Of a stretch of DNA of 64,000 nt, positions 26,767-36,266 are shown one piece after another. Position numbers and translations under genes: made by a program. Source of the DNA: Nitrospinaceae bacterium (GTDB lineage: Bacteria; Nitrospinota; Nitrospinia; Nitrospinales; VA-1). Below the pieces are notes generated by a model that saw only the letters and a list, made by a program, of their open reading frames with translations, was not told the origin of the DNA and ran no database searches. Within the stretch, counting starts at the first letter, position 1; each line of letters opens with the position of its first letter. The stretch lies in NCBI GenBank assembly GCA_029261655.1, contig JAJDAY010000005.1, positions 39,840-103,839 of the forward strand, read 5' to 3'.

Positions 26767-28776
26767 TCAACCTGCGGCGTGGCAGGCGACAAAGGTTGTT
26801 TCCGACCCCGTTTTTTCGGGGTAGGTGGATCGGCATTTCATGGCCAATGGCGATCCTTTCGGCTCACTCAGATAAATGGGACAGCGGGGATGAAAATGGC
26901 AACCCGCTGGCGGATTGAGCGGGGAGGGGACATCCCCCGTCAAAGGTGCAAAGGGTTTTCTTTCCCCCAAACCGGGAACCGAGTCCAGCAGGGAGCGGGT
27001 GTATGGATGCCGGGGATTCTGAAATAAGTCTTTTGCGGGAACCTGCTCCACGATCTTTCCAAGGTACATGATGGCCACCGTGTCCGCCATATAGTGCACG
27101 ACACTCAGGTTGTGAGTGATGAACAGATAGGTCAGGGAATGTCTGGCTTGCAGTTCCTTGAGAAGATTCAACACCTGCGCCTGAACGGAAACATCCAGGG
27201 CGCTCGTGGGTTCGTCCAGCACGAGAAATTCAGGTTCGAGAACAAGAGCGCGGGCGATGGCGATGCGTTGGCGTTGTCCGCCGGAAAACTCATGCGGGTA
27301 CCTGCCCAGCACGGAGGGTGCGAGACCCACTTCGCCCAAAACATCATTTATTCTAGCTTTATTCTCCTCCGAGGGCCGATCGGCAAAATGAATGCCCAGC
27401 CCCTCACCTATTATTTCTTCTATAGTCATTCTGGGCGATAGCGAACCCGCAGGGTCTTGAAAAACTATTTGCAGGTGCTTGCGGATGGATTTCAGCTCCC
27501 GGCTGGCTAAATCCATGATGTCCCGGTCATGAAAAATAACCTTTCCTCTGGAATGGCTGTTCAATCGTAGAAGGGATTCGCCGAAAGTGGTTTTACCGCA
27601 ACCGGATTCTCCGACAAGAGCGAGGGTTGAACCTCTCCTGAAATTCAAACTGACATCGTCCACGGCTTTGATATAGGCCGCCACTCGCATGAACACGCCT
27701 GTTCTGACCGGAAAATGTGTTTTCATGGATTGCACGGAAACAAGCACTTCTTCTTGAATATTACGGGGAGGGGCGGCAAGCTTTTCATGCCGGGTGTCCA
27801 GATTTTGAGTTTTACCGCTTTCGTAGAGATGACAACTGACCTGGTGGCCGGGTTTTAAGGTGTAGGAGGAACTGTCCTTATTTCGGCAAACGTCCATGAC
27901 GAATTCACAACGGTTGGCGAACAGGCAACCCTCGCCATATTCGGTAGCGGGTGGAACCATACCGGGAATCGTGCTCAACAGGTAGGGGGTGTCGTTTTGT
28001 TTGGGTATGGAGTCGAAAAGCCGGCGGGTGTAGGGGTGGGACATATTTTGAAATATGTTTTCACGGGTTCCCTGTTCGACGATTTTCCCGGCGTACATGA
28101 TGCAAATGGAGTCAGCCATTTGATTGACAATTCCCATATCGTGGGTGATCAAAAGGATGCTCATGCCCGTTTGGCTCTGCAGGTCCGCCATGAGACCAAG
28201 CACCTGGGCCTGAATGGTAACGTCCAAGGCCGTCGTGGGTTCATCAGCAATGAGTAGTTTGGGTTCACAGGCCAGCGCCATGGCGATCATCACCCGTTGT
28301 TTCATTCCACCTGATAATTGATGCGGGAAATCGTCGATACGTTTTTGAGGCTCTGGAATCCCCACCCGGTCGAGTAACTCGATGCACCGTTTTCTGGCGA
28401 GTCCTTTTTGTATTTTTTGATGGAGCCTGAGAGGTTCCTCCAGCTGATTGCCAATGCGGTAAAGGGGGTTGAGCGAGGACATGGGTTCCTGGAAAATCAT
28501 GCCGATCTCGTTTCCCCGCAATTGGCGCATGGACTCTTCTGAAAGTTGCAGAAGATCCTGGTTCTGATAAATAATTTTTCCGGTGGGGTTGTATCCATTG
28601 CCTGCGATCAAACGCATGATGGAATTTGCCGTCTGAGTTTTTCCACAACCGGATTCGCCCACAATGGCCAGTGTTTTACCATGTTCTAACTGAAAGGATA
28701 TGCCATCGACCGCTTTTGCGGTGGTGTCCAAACCGACTTTAAAATGAGTGCGGAGATTTTGAACGTCTAATAGCAT
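26767..28776 (-). CDS. yejF: Dual ATP-binding subunit of oligopeptide/microcin C-type ABC importer
   Basis: Two complete ABC ATPase halves in one chain: each has Walker A ([11 protein letters not shown] and [11 protein letters not shown]), a signature (LSGGMKQR and FSGGQRQR) and Walker B ([12 protein letters not shown] and [12 protein letters not shown]). Each half ends in the oligo/dipeptide ABC C-terminal motif ([10 protein letters not shown] and [10 protein letters not shown]). It powers uptake through the YejB/YejE channel. I start it at ATG 28776 ([12 protein letters not shown]), 22 bp after the yejE stop; an ATG at 28845 would overlap yejE by 47 nt and add 23 atypical residues. Confidence 0.92.
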   Translation of the reverse strand: MLLDVQNLRTHFKVGLDTTAKAVDGISFQLEHGKTLAIVGESGCGKTQTANSIMRLIAGNGYNPTGKIIYQNQDLLQLSEESMRQLRGNEIGMIFQEPMSSLNPLYRIGNQLEEPLRLHQKIQKGLARKRCIELLDRVGIPEPQKRIDDFPHQLSGGMKQRVMIAMALACEPKLLIADEPTTALDVTIQAQVLGLMADLQSQTGMSILLITHDMGIVNQMADSICIMYAGKIVEQGTRENIFQNMSHPYTRRLFDSIPKQNDTPYLLSTIPGMVPPATEYGEGCLFANRCEFVMDVCRNKDSSSYTLKPGHQVSCHLYESGKTQNLDTRHEKLAAPPRNIQEEVLVSVQSMKTHFPVRTGVFMRVAAYIKAVDDVSLNFRRGSTLALVGESGCGKTTFGESLLRLNSHSRGKVIFHDRDIMDLASRELKSIRKHLQIVFQDPAGSLSPRMTIEEIIGEGLGIHFADRPSEENKARINDVLGEVGLAPSVLGRYPHEFSGGQRQRIAIARALVLEPEFLVLDEPTSALDVSVQAQVLNLLKELQARHSLTYLFITHNLSVVHYMADTVAIMYLGKIVEQVPAKDLFQNPRHPYTRSLLDSVPGLGERKPFAPLTGDVPSPLNPPAGCHFHPRCPIYLSEPKGSPLAMKCRSTYPEKTGSETTFVACHAAG

Positions 28777-28798
28777 GGACACGTCTCGATTGAGTTCA

Positions 28799-30019
28799 TC
28801 ACGCGTTCCTTTTGGGATCGAAGGCGTTGCGGACGCCTTCTCCAATAAAGGTCAGACCGGTGAGGGCAACCGTCAAAACCGTGAAAGTGGGCAGAAGAAT
28901 CCAGAGGGCATGGAGATTGTTTTTTCCCTGAGCCAGTAACTCGCCCATGCTGGGAGCCGGGCTTGGTACGCCGAGGTTCAGGTAGTCCAGGCTCACCAAA
29001 GCGAGGATGCCTGCTGTGACCTCGAAGGGGAAAAAGGTGATGACAGGCGTCAACGCGTTGGGCAAAATGTGACGGCGCATGATCTTGAAATTGGACACCC
29101 CCATGCTCTTCGCGGCTTTCACGAATTCCAGATTACGGATTTTCAAAAATTCGGCGCGGATATACGCCGCGATTCCCATCCACGCTGTGAGGTTTAAAAT
29201 GACAAACAGCAATAAAACGGAAGGGACCAGAAAGGAACTCAAAATGATCAAAATATACAACCGGGGAATTGAACCCCAGATTTCTGTTAAGCGTTGACCG
29301 AGTAAATCGACCAGGCCGCCGAAAAACCCCTGAACGCCGCCGATCAGGCATCCGATGAGGGTTCCAAACACCGCAAGGGAGATGCCGAAGAACATGGATA
29401 TTCTGAACCCGTATATGAGGCGGGCCAATACGTCTCTTCCTCGGTCGTCTGTTCCAAGGTAATGCTTGTCACCGATGGACGACGGGATGATTTTTGACCC
29501 ATCCGCTGAACGGGACTCGTAAGGGGCCGCCAAAACAACTCGCCCCGACTGCGAGTGAGTGGGGATATATTTGTAATCATAAGGAACGGGTGGCCATAGT
29601 ATCCAATTATCTTTGGGGCCGCTGGAGTTCTGTTGAACGGGAATTTTGTTTTGCATTGTTAAATCTTCTTCATCGTCAAAATCACCCAGTCCCAGATCAA
29701 AATCGCCGTCATCTTCAAATTCACCCAGGGAAACGGGCGCACTCGTTTCTCCTGAAAGAAGCCGTCGAAATCTATCGGATTTATAATCCGGTTCGCTCAG
29801 GAGAGTGCCGCCGAAATCCTTTTCACTGTATGAAAATAGAATGGGGAAATAAGGGCGATCATCCACAACGATAAGAAGAGGACGAATATTGCAAATTAAC
29901 TCGGCGGGAAGGGTGAAAAGAAACAGGGCGGAAATAAACAGAAAACTGTAAAACGCCCGGCGGTCTCGGCGAAATATTTGCAATTTGGTTTTAAGATCTT
30001 TTTTCAGGTGCATAGGCAA
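28799..30019 (-). CDS. yejE: ABC importer permease
   Basis: A 406-residue inner-membrane permease with one N-terminal span, a large external segment, and five C-terminal spans carrying the EAA loop (EFVKAAKSMGVSNFKIMRRH). The external segment includes an Asp/Glu-rich insertion (about residues 95-130, DFDLGLGDFDDEEDL), making it longer than usual YejE proteins of about 340 residues. The start codon lies 3 bp after the yejB stop, so expression is coupled. It forms the translocation pore with YejB. Confidence 0.92.
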   Translation of the reverse strand: MPMHLKKDLKTKLQIFRRDRRAFYSFLFISALFLFTLPAELICNIRPLLIVVDDRPYFPILFSYSEKDFGGTLLSEPDYKSDRFRRLLSGETSAPVSLGEFEDDGDFDLGLGDFDDEEDLTMQNKIPVQQNSSGPKDNWILWPPVPYDYKYIPTHSQSGRVVLAAPYESRSADGSKIIPSSIGDKHYLGTDDRGRDVLARLIYGFRISMFFGISLAVFGTLIGCLIGGVQGFFGGLVDLLGQRLTEIWGSIPRLYILIILSSFLVPSVLLLFVILNLTAWMGIAAYIRAEFLKIRNLEFVKAAKSMGVSNFKIMRRHILPNALTPVITFFPFEVTAGILALVSLDYLNLGVPSPAPSMGELLAQGKNNLHALWILLPTFTVLTVALTGLTFIGEGVRNAFDPKRNA

Positions 30020-30022
30020 AAT

Positions 30023-31168
30023 TCAACCCTGTGTTTCTTCAAAACTTATCCTTCGGTCAATGAGAACGTAAGTGAGATCGGTCAATAATTGGCCCAGCAG
30101 GGCGATCAGTGAAAAAATAAACATCGAACCCAATACGATCGGGTAATCGCGCTGAATCACGGCCTGGAAAGAAAGCAGGCCAAAACCGTCCAAAGTAAAA
30201 ATTTGTTCGATGAGAAGGGACCCCGAAAAAAACATGGTCAGAAAACCAATAGGAAAACCGGTCACCAGCGGGATCAAAGCGTTCTTTAAAATGTGTTTGA
30301 ACAGAATGACCTTCTCCGACAATCCTTTGGCTCTTGCGGTCATGACATATTGCTTTTTTGTTTCTTCCAGCACGGCGTTTTTTGTCAACATGGTGAGCGT
30401 GGCAAACCCGCCGAGAACAAAGCAAAAAAGCGGGGCGGCAAGATGGTGCAGGTAATCGAAAACTTTTTCCATCAGAGACCACTCCTCATAACCCGGTGTT
30501 CCGGCGGAAGTGAGACCCGCAAGGGGGATCAGGTGGGCAACGGCTCCATCGCCGGGACCGATCAGTACGATTAAAAAAATCCCCAGAACAAATCCTGGAA
30601 TGCTGTAGCCGATGAGGACGATTACGCTGGTCATCGTATCGAATCGGGTGCTGTTTTTTACCGCTTTGGCTATTCCCAGAATAATGCAGGTGATGTAGGT
30701 CAAGAAAAAACTGGAAACTCCGAGTGAAACCGAAACGGGAAGTTTTTCTTTGATCAACTCAAGAACCGACTTGTTGCGATAAAAGGAATCCCCAAATTTG
30801 AAGATAAGAAATCCCTCCCAATTATCCCGATTGAAAACCTTTTTGAAGGTCGAAGTGGTTTCCGTTGATTGACCGGGGGTGTACCAGAGAAAAGTCCGCA
30901 AGTACCTTTCCCAAAAGGGGCGGTCGAGATGATAAATCTTTTTGAGTTTATCCATTTGCTCAGGGTCCAGCTGTCCGGGTTGAGAACCCGGTCTCTGGAT
31001 CGCCGCGCCTCCGGCCTCGGTTAAAACGCCGCTATGGCCTTTGAGGAGAGTGCGCATTTGGTCCAGAGGCCCGCCGGGTACAAACTGTATCACGATGAAG
31101 GTGATGGTCACGATACCGATGAGCGTGGGAAAAATAAGTAACAGGCGGCGAATGATGTAACTGGGCAT
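30023..31168 (-). CDS. yejB: ABC importer permease
   Basis: A 381-residue permease of the OppB/DppB fold: N-terminal span (IIRRLLLIFPTLIGIVTITF), a long periplasmic loop, and five further spans with the EAA loop (QYVMTARAKGLSEKVILFKH). The QFVPGGPLDQM motif after the first span is typical of YejB. It lies between yejA and yejE in an operon read yejA-yejB-yejE-yejF. Confidence 0.93.
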   Translation of the reverse strand: MPSYIIRRLLLIFPTLIGIVTITFIVIQFVPGGPLDQMRTLLKGHSGVLTEAGGAAIQRPGSQPGQLDPEQMDKLKKIYHLDRPFWERYLRTFLWYTPGQSTETTSTFKKVFNRDNWEGFLIFKFGDSFYRNKSVLELIKEKLPVSVSLGVSSFFLTYITCIILGIAKAVKNSTRFDTMTSVIVLIGYSIPGFVLGIFLIVLIGPGDGAVAHLIPLAGLTSAGTPGYEEWSLMEKVFDYLHHLAAPLFCFVLGGFATLTMLTKNAVLEETKKQYVMTARAKGLSEKVILFKHILKNALIPLVTGFPIGFLTMFFSGSLLIEQIFTLDGFGLLSFQAVIQRDYPIVLGSMFIFSLIALLGQLLTDLTYVLIDRRISFEETQG

Positions 31169-31277
31169 TTAAAACCTGAAGAAGGTGAACAGGATTCAGG
31201 GTGCAAGATCCTGCCGTGACTCATTGATTATGAAGGTAACGGAATTTCAGTCAATCAAATATTCTGATGCGCACTTT

Positions 31278-33149
31278 TCATTTTAAAGATTTACCAGAAG
31301 CGCGTGCGCTTTTCAAGTTATCGGCTTTGTCCTTGTCCCACCACCACCATTCGATGATGTTATTTAAGATAGAAGCCTGTGAAGGATTGATTGCCGGACG
31401 GGAAAATTTATTCCAGTAGACCACTCGGTCGGTACGAATGTACCAGTGCGGAACGACATAAAACTGATGCGTCAAAATACGGTCCATGGCCTGAATGCCG
31501 GTGACCAGATCCTTGCGGGTCTTTGCGTCAATAATCGTTTCGATCAATTCGTCAATGGCGGGGTTTTCGATGCCCATGAAATTGCGTGTTCCGGGAGTCT
31601 TTGCCGCCTCGCTTCCCCACATATACCTTTGTTCGTTTCCCGGAGAACGGCTTTGAGGAAAATTGACGACCACCATATCGAATTTAAAATTTCGTAACCG
31701 TTCTTCATATTCCGCGATCTGCACGACCCGAATCTTCATGTCCACGCCAATTTTACGAAGATTGTTTTTATAGGGTTCTGAAATTCGCATGAAATCGGGG
31801 CTGGTGAGCAGGTGTTCGATTTCAAAGCGTTTTCCATCCTTCACGCGGATTCCGTCTTCTCCCGATTTCCATCCTGCGGAATCTAAAAGGGCGTTGGCAA
31901 TTTGAATGCTTTTGTCTATGACCTGGCCCTGGCCTGGAGTGCCCACCGGTTTGGTCAGTGCCGTTTTTGGTACATGAGATTTGTATTTCTCCCGCAATCG
32001 TTCAAGGATTTTTTTCACCTCGCCCGTGGGCAGACCCTGGGCTTTCATTTCCGGGTTGTTGTCGAAGTAATTTTCGTTGCGCGTGTATTGCCCGTAAAAA
32101 AGATTTTTATTACTCCAGTCGAAATCAAAAACCATGGCAATTGCCGCCCGGACTTTTCGTGACTTGAATAAATCATTTCTCGTGTTCATGGCGTACCCCT
32201 GCATGCCGGTCACGCGTTGATGGGGGATTCCCTCGCGAATGTAATAACCCTTTTTAACGAAATCCCCTTTGTAGTCCAGGGCCCAGTCGCGCGAACTATT
32301 AATGAGATTGACATCGAAACCGCCGCCCTTGAAGCCTTCGCGGATAGCTACGGGGTCGAGGAATATTTTCCAGGTGATGCGGTCGAAGTTGTAGCGGCCA
32401 CGATTTTTCGACAGGTCCTTGGCCCACCAGTCGGGGTTGCGCTTGAGGGTGATGTATTTGCCGAACTCATATTTTTCGACGCTATAAGGTCCGCTCCCGA
32501 CGGCGATGTTGTCGAAATCCGCACCGAAGGATTTTCCCGCCTCACCGTAAATGTGTTTGGGGAAAATGGGCATCTGCCCGGTGATGAGGGGAAGCTCCTG
32601 ATTATGAGTGGCGAAATGGTATTTGACCGTGTGCGGGTCAATTCTTTCGACCTTTTTAATATCGCGGAAATATTGTTTGTATACCGGGTGATACTCAGGG
32701 TCTTGAATGATTTCAAATGAAAAAACGAAGTCATCCGCTGTAACTGGTTTCCCGTCCGAAAATTTTGCGTTTTTATAAAGATGATAAACCATCGACATAT
32801 GGTCTTTCGCCAGTTCCACTTTTTCCACCAGATTGCCGTATTGGGAAAACGGTTCGTCGTCATCGGCAGAACTGTCCATAGGCGTTTGAAACACCAAAGC
32901 CGAAATTCCGGGCGCAATCACCCCTTTTAACGACGACGGGTTCAGCTTGGTGAACGCGCCGAAATCGGACAGCACCAGATGCCCGCCTTTGGGCGCTTTT
33001 GGGTCCGCGTATTCATAGGGTTCACCCGCTTTGTACTTCAACCCCTCCGGCCCGTAAAGGGACAGCCCGTGCTGAGGTTCCGCAAAGGCCGCCATCGCGT
33101 TCAGGGATATGATCAGGGTGCCTAGCAGAAGTCTTTTAGTTAGCGTCAT
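31278..33149 (-). CDS. yejA: Oligopeptide-type solute-binding protein
   Basis: 623 residues, family 5 extracellular solute-binding protein: signal peptide ending near AAFAEPQ, then HGLSLYGPEGLKYKAGEPY and a C-terminal IEWWWWDK block typical of the YejA branch. It would bind peptides (or peptide antibiotics such as microcin C) in the periplasm and deliver them to YejBE. ATG 33149 has a purine-rich site (GGAG in the leader). It leads the operon; the 110-bp gap to yejB has no obvious terminator. Confidence 0.93.
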   Translation of the reverse strand: MTLTKRLLLGTLIISLNAMAAFAEPQHGLSLYGPEGLKYKAGEPYEYADPKAPKGGHLVLSDFGAFTKLNPSSLKGVIAPGISALVFQTPMDSSADDDEPFSQYGNLVEKVELAKDHMSMVYHLYKNAKFSDGKPVTADDFVFSFEIIQDPEYHPVYKQYFRDIKKVERIDPHTVKYHFATHNQELPLITGQMPIFPKHIYGEAGKSFGADFDNIAVGSGPYSVEKYEFGKYITLKRNPDWWAKDLSKNRGRYNFDRITWKIFLDPVAIREGFKGGGFDVNLINSSRDWALDYKGDFVKKGYYIREGIPHQRVTGMQGYAMNTRNDLFKSRKVRAAIAMVFDFDWSNKNLFYGQYTRNENYFDNNPEMKAQGLPTGEVKKILERLREKYKSHVPKTALTKPVGTPGQGQVIDKSIQIANALLDSAGWKSGEDGIRVKDGKRFEIEHLLTSPDFMRISEPYKNNLRKIGVDMKIRVVQIAEYEERLRNFKFDMVVVNFPQSRSPGNEQRYMWGSEAAKTPGTRNFMGIENPAIDELIETIIDAKTRKDLVTGIQAMDRILTHQFYVVPHWYIRTDRVVYWNKFSRPAINPSQASILNNIIEWWWWDKDKADNLKSARASGKSLK

Positions 33150-33262
33150 TTTAGGAGGTATCTTTTCAGTTATTGGGTTATATTTTTATAGCATTTCTTT
33201 AACTCATCCATATTAACACTGGGAGTGGAACCAAAACCAGTATCCATATTCAGGAAAAATAA

Positions 33263-34258
33263 ATGCAAGCGGGCTATCTGAATCTAACTCAAACGGAACT
33301 GGACAAAAGAGCGCAAGCCGCGTATGACCTGTACCGCGATTGCACCGTGTGCCCGCATGCCTGTCAGGTGGACCGGACGGGAGACGGTAGAGGCGTTTGT
33401 GGTGAGAGCGACCGGTTGACCGTGGGCGCGTCGGTCCAGCATTTTGGCGAAGAACCTCCTTTCACCGGAACGAGAGGCGTGGGCAATATTTTTGTCACGT
33501 CCTGCAATATGCGTTGCGACTATTGCCAGAATTTCCAGATCTCTCAGGAAGGGCAGGGGAACGGATACTCCTATGCCCAGGTTGCGGAGCAAATGCTGGA
33601 CTTGCAGGCGCAGGGAGTTCATTTTATCGGCTGGGTGTCGCCATCGCATGTGGTTCCCGGTTTACTGAAAAGTCTGGCGCTGGCCAGAGACAAGGGACTG
33701 CATCTGCCGATCATTTATAATTCCAACGGCTACGACGCTCTTCCCACCTTGAAACTGCTTGAAAACGTCATCGACATTTATCTTCCCGATCTGAAATACG
33801 CCGAAAATGACTTGGCGCGCGAATACTCCCACATCAAAAATTATGTCGATCATTCCCGTTCTGCTATTGAGGAAATGCACCGGCAAGTGGGGCCGTTGAC
33901 TCTAAATGAAAGCGGGCAGGCCGAGAGGGGGTTGCTGATCCGGCATCTGGTTTTGCCTGATAACACCGCCGGAACCTGGGAGACTCTGTGTTTCATTGCG
34001 CTGGAACTGTCCACCAAAGTTCCGGTGAGTTTGATGAGCCAGTATCAGCCCGTTCATAAAGCGGGCAAGGACTCCCGGATTGCCAGAAGGATTTTGGCGG
34101 AAGAATACGAAAAGGCTCTCCAAATGGCGCGGGATCTTGGCATCGAGACCGTATTCACCCAGGACCTTGAAGATGAACTGCACAACCTGCCGGATTTTCG
34201 TAAATCGGAAAACCCGTTTCCGCTGGGCAGGGCCGGTTTGGTGGAGTCGGGCAAGTAG
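33263..34258 (+). CDS. Radical SAM protein, PflX/AmmeMemoRadiSam-like
   Basis: The SAM cluster motif CNMRCDYC lies near residue 79, preceded by a Cys-rich lead (CTVCPHACQVDRTGDGRGVC) characteristic of COG1313 (PflX-like activase relatives). The barrel continues with IYNSNGYDALPTLKLLENVI and DIYLPDLKY. The 331-residue length is normal. Members are predicted glycyl-radical activases or RNA/metabolite modifiers; no partner glycyl-radical enzyme is present, so the substrate is open. It is divergent from yejA. Confidence 0.88.
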   Translation: MQAGYLNLTQTELDKRAQAAYDLYRDCTVCPHACQVDRTGDGRGVCGESDRLTVGASVQHFGEEPPFTGTRGVGNIFVTSCNMRCDYCQNFQISQEGQGNGYSYAQVAEQMLDLQAQGVHFIGWVSPSHVVPGLLKSLALARDKGLHLPIIYNSNGYDALPTLKLLENVIDIYLPDLKYAENDLAREYSHIKNYVDHSRSAIEEMHRQVGPLTLNESGQAERGLLIRHLVLPDNTAGTWETLCFIALELSTKVPVSLMSQYQPVHKAGKDSRIARRILAEEYEKALQMARDLGIETVFTQDLEDELHNLPDFRKSENPFPLGRAGLVESGK

Positions 34259-34312
34259 AAAGAGGCTATGAAAGTATTTCATCTTAAATAATCACAAATG
34301 AGGGAGGGGAAG

Positions 34313-34573
34313 ATGGAACACGAAGAATTAAGGAGCGAGGACCCGGATGAGCAAAGAGAAAGATTACATTCCCATATACTAATGCTGATTCTGACTCGAA
34401 GCCCGGAAATCCAGGAAGCGTTGGAAAGTGGGCATTACAGTGTGATTGGTAAGAACATCAACCTTTATCAGTGTAAAAATTTCAGTGAAGAAAAAACCGA
34501 ATTTTTTGAAGTCAATGCCAAGCATCCTTCCGGCATGATTCATTATGTGTTTTTGTATGGTATTGAAGAATGA
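34313..34573 (+). CDS. Small protein upstream of RES toxin, possible partner
   Basis: 86 residues, N-terminal part helical and acidic (EELRSEDPDEQRERLHSHIL), C-terminal part a small beta sheet (YSVIGKNINLYQCKN to IHYVFLYGIEE). ATG 34313 has a strong GGGAGGGGA site; an ATG at 34298 lies too close to it. It ends 36 bp before a RES-domain protein in the same direction. It has no Xre or MbcA-type helix-turn-helix, so if it is the antitoxin it is of a different kind. Family not recognised. Confidence 0.65.
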   Translation: MEHEELRSEDPDEQRERLHSHILMLILTRSPEIQEALESGHYSVIGKNINLYQCKNFSEEKTEFFEVNAKHPSGMIHYVFLYGIEE

Positions 34574-34609
34574 AAGGGGATCGAGTGGTTTAACTATAGA
34601 GGGGAGTTT

Positions 34610-35395
34610 ATGGCCTTCAATTCTTGGAGTAGTTACGGGCAGTTTAAAAGTAAAATTATGCATGGCCAAAGATATTTCTATGATCAAGAGGCAGAACAAT
34701 TTCTTTCGGAAGTGCTTCGAACAAGCTTTAAAAGAAAAAAGGTTATAGAAAAAGGGGAAATATATTGGAGATCTCAAATGGGGCATGATTGGAGGTCAGA
34801 AGTTTGGGAAGGTGAGGAAACTGGTGAAGTGCCTTGCCCGCATTCCCAAAAACGAATGATTCCTCGTCGTTATTTAGCCTCGGAAGGAAGAGCAAATCCT
34901 AAAGGAATTCCTTACCTTTACTTAGCCACTAACAAAGAAACTGCCATGTCAGAGCTACGGCCTTGGAAGGGTTCCGCGATTTCAGTTGGTCAGTTTCAGA
35001 TAAAGAAAAATTTATCCATAATAAATTGCTCTTTACTTCATGATAAATTTATTCGCTATATTCCGGGTCCAAACTCTAAGGAACCAGATGATGACAAAAA
35101 AGAAGAGGCCGTATGGTCTAATATAGATGAATCTTTTTCTCGTCCTGTAACACCGAGCGATGACCGGGCTGATTACGTACCGACGCAAATAATCTCAGAG
35201 TTTTTTAAAAATAATGGATATGATGGCGTGGAGTATAAAAGCTTGTTAGGAACTGGTTGTAATATTGCCTTGTTTGATATTGATTCAGCAGAACAAATTA
35301 ATTGTTTCCTGTATGAAGCTAAGGAAATATCCATAAAATTCGATGAGATAGACAATCCATATTTTGTATCAAAAAGTGGGTCCAAGGAAAAATAA
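34610..35395 (+). CDS. RES-domain protein (NAD+-consuming toxin family)
   Basis: 261 residues. The RES fold is recognisable from an Arg in IYWRSQMGHDWR, the Glu in ATNKETAMSELRPW, and a Y-x-P-T-Q-I-I-S-E-F-F segment followed by NGYDGVEYKSLLG; classic RES toxins use Arg, Glu and Ser here and degrade NAD+. The N-terminal about 90 residues include PCPHSQKRMIPRRYLAS, as seen in longer RES proteins. Known RES toxins pair with Xre/MbcA antitoxins upstream, but the gene here follows an unrelated 86-residue protein. Confidence 0.75.
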   Translation: MAFNSWSSYGQFKSKIMHGQRYFYDQEAEQFLSEVLRTSFKRKKVIEKGEIYWRSQMGHDWRSEVWEGEETGEVPCPHSQKRMIPRRYLASEGRANPKGIPYLYLATNKETAMSELRPWKGSAISVGQFQIKKNLSIINCSLLHDKFIRYIPGPNSKEPDDDKKEEAVWSNIDESFSRPVTPSDDRADYVPTQIISEFFKNNGYDGVEYKSLLGTGCNIALFDIDSAEQINCFLYEAKEISIKFDEIDNPYFVSKSGSKEK

Positions 35396-35512
35396 CCTTA
35401 TTGGTTATGTTCTATCTAAAGGAAAATAATATTCAAATCGTGGCTGTTATCCATGTTTCCTTGCGTTGGCCCGACTTCTTGCCTTTTGAGGATTCCTGAT
35501 ATTCATGAAATT

Positions 35513-35821
35513 TTAGTCTTTCTCTGAAAACTCCTGTTGGCCAATATCCTGTCTGCCATGCAGGACACGGACAACGACGATCCGGTCTTCATAACTCCTA
35601 AAATAAATACACCGTTGGCGATAGGGAAACGCAAGCAGGCCGGGGCGTATCCAGTCCCTCGGCGCACCGGGTATTTCAAGGCGGGCAATTTTAAACATTT
35701 GCCGGACAAGGTCGGCAAGGAAACGCTCTGCCGCTTCGGGGTCATCCTGGGCGATATGGAGGTAAATCTCGGTGAGGTCCGTTTGGGCAGGTTCTGAAAT
35801 GTCTAGCCGTTTTGCTTTAAT
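35513..35821 (-). CDS. ParE/RelE-family toxin with non-standard start
   Basis: The frame reads [20 protein letters not shown], then [13 protein letters not shown] and [20 protein letters not shown], a complete ParE/RelE-superfamily toxin of about 102 residues. There is no ATG, GTG or TTG between the previous in-frame stop and the first conserved residues. The best-placed codon is ATT 35821-35819, overlapping the parD-like gene by 19 nt. Either a rare ATT start is used, with translation coupled to the antitoxin, or an ATG has mutated and the toxin is silent. Confidence 0.7.
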   Translation of the reverse strand: MKAKRLDISEPAQTDLTEIYLHIAQDDPEAAERFLADLVRQMFKIARLEIPGAPRDWIRPGLLAFPYRQRCIYFRSYEDRIVVVRVLHGRQDIGQQEFSEKD

Positions 35822-36078
35822 CGCTTTTTGCCCCGTTTAATAATTTCATCGGTTAATTTGTCGGCGCTGGCGTAGGTCTTTACTCGTCCGGCAGTAATCG
35901 CTGAATCACCTTCGTCAATCAGGCCGCGCAGTTCCTTCATGCGGATTTCATAATCCTCCAGCATTCTGAGACCTGAACGGACCACCTCACTGGCATTGTT
36001 GAAACGCCCCTCGGCCACCTGATTGGCTATGAACTGCTCGTAATGTTCGCCAAGGGTATAACTTTTATTCGTACTCAC
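35803..36078 (-). CDS. ParD-family antitoxin
   Basis: 91 residues with the ParD ribbon-helix-helix start ([19 protein letters not shown]) and [20 protein letters not shown], then a flexible toxin-binding tail. It binds DNA to repress its own operon and neutralises the overlapping ParE-type toxin. The AT-rich region upstream (36079-36130) is the likely promoter/operator. It is an isolated TA module between the RES locus and ispG. Confidence 0.9.
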   Translation of the reverse strand: MSTNKSYTLGEHYEQFIANQVAEGRFNNASEVVRSGLRMLEDYEIRMKELRGLIDEGDSAITAGRVKTYASADKLTDEIIKRGKKRLKQNG

Positions 36079-36266
36079 AGGTCAATTCTCCAGTGTACTC
36101 AGAATAATAATATATATTATATAACTAATACCACTATTTTCAAGTTTTCTTCAATGGTTCCCTATCCTTGTTTAAAACTGGTATTTCTGCTAACATTCCA
36201 TGTTTTAAACACTTATTAGTCCCCCGATGGGGATTTGCTATCTCATTCTATATCAATGGATAACCC

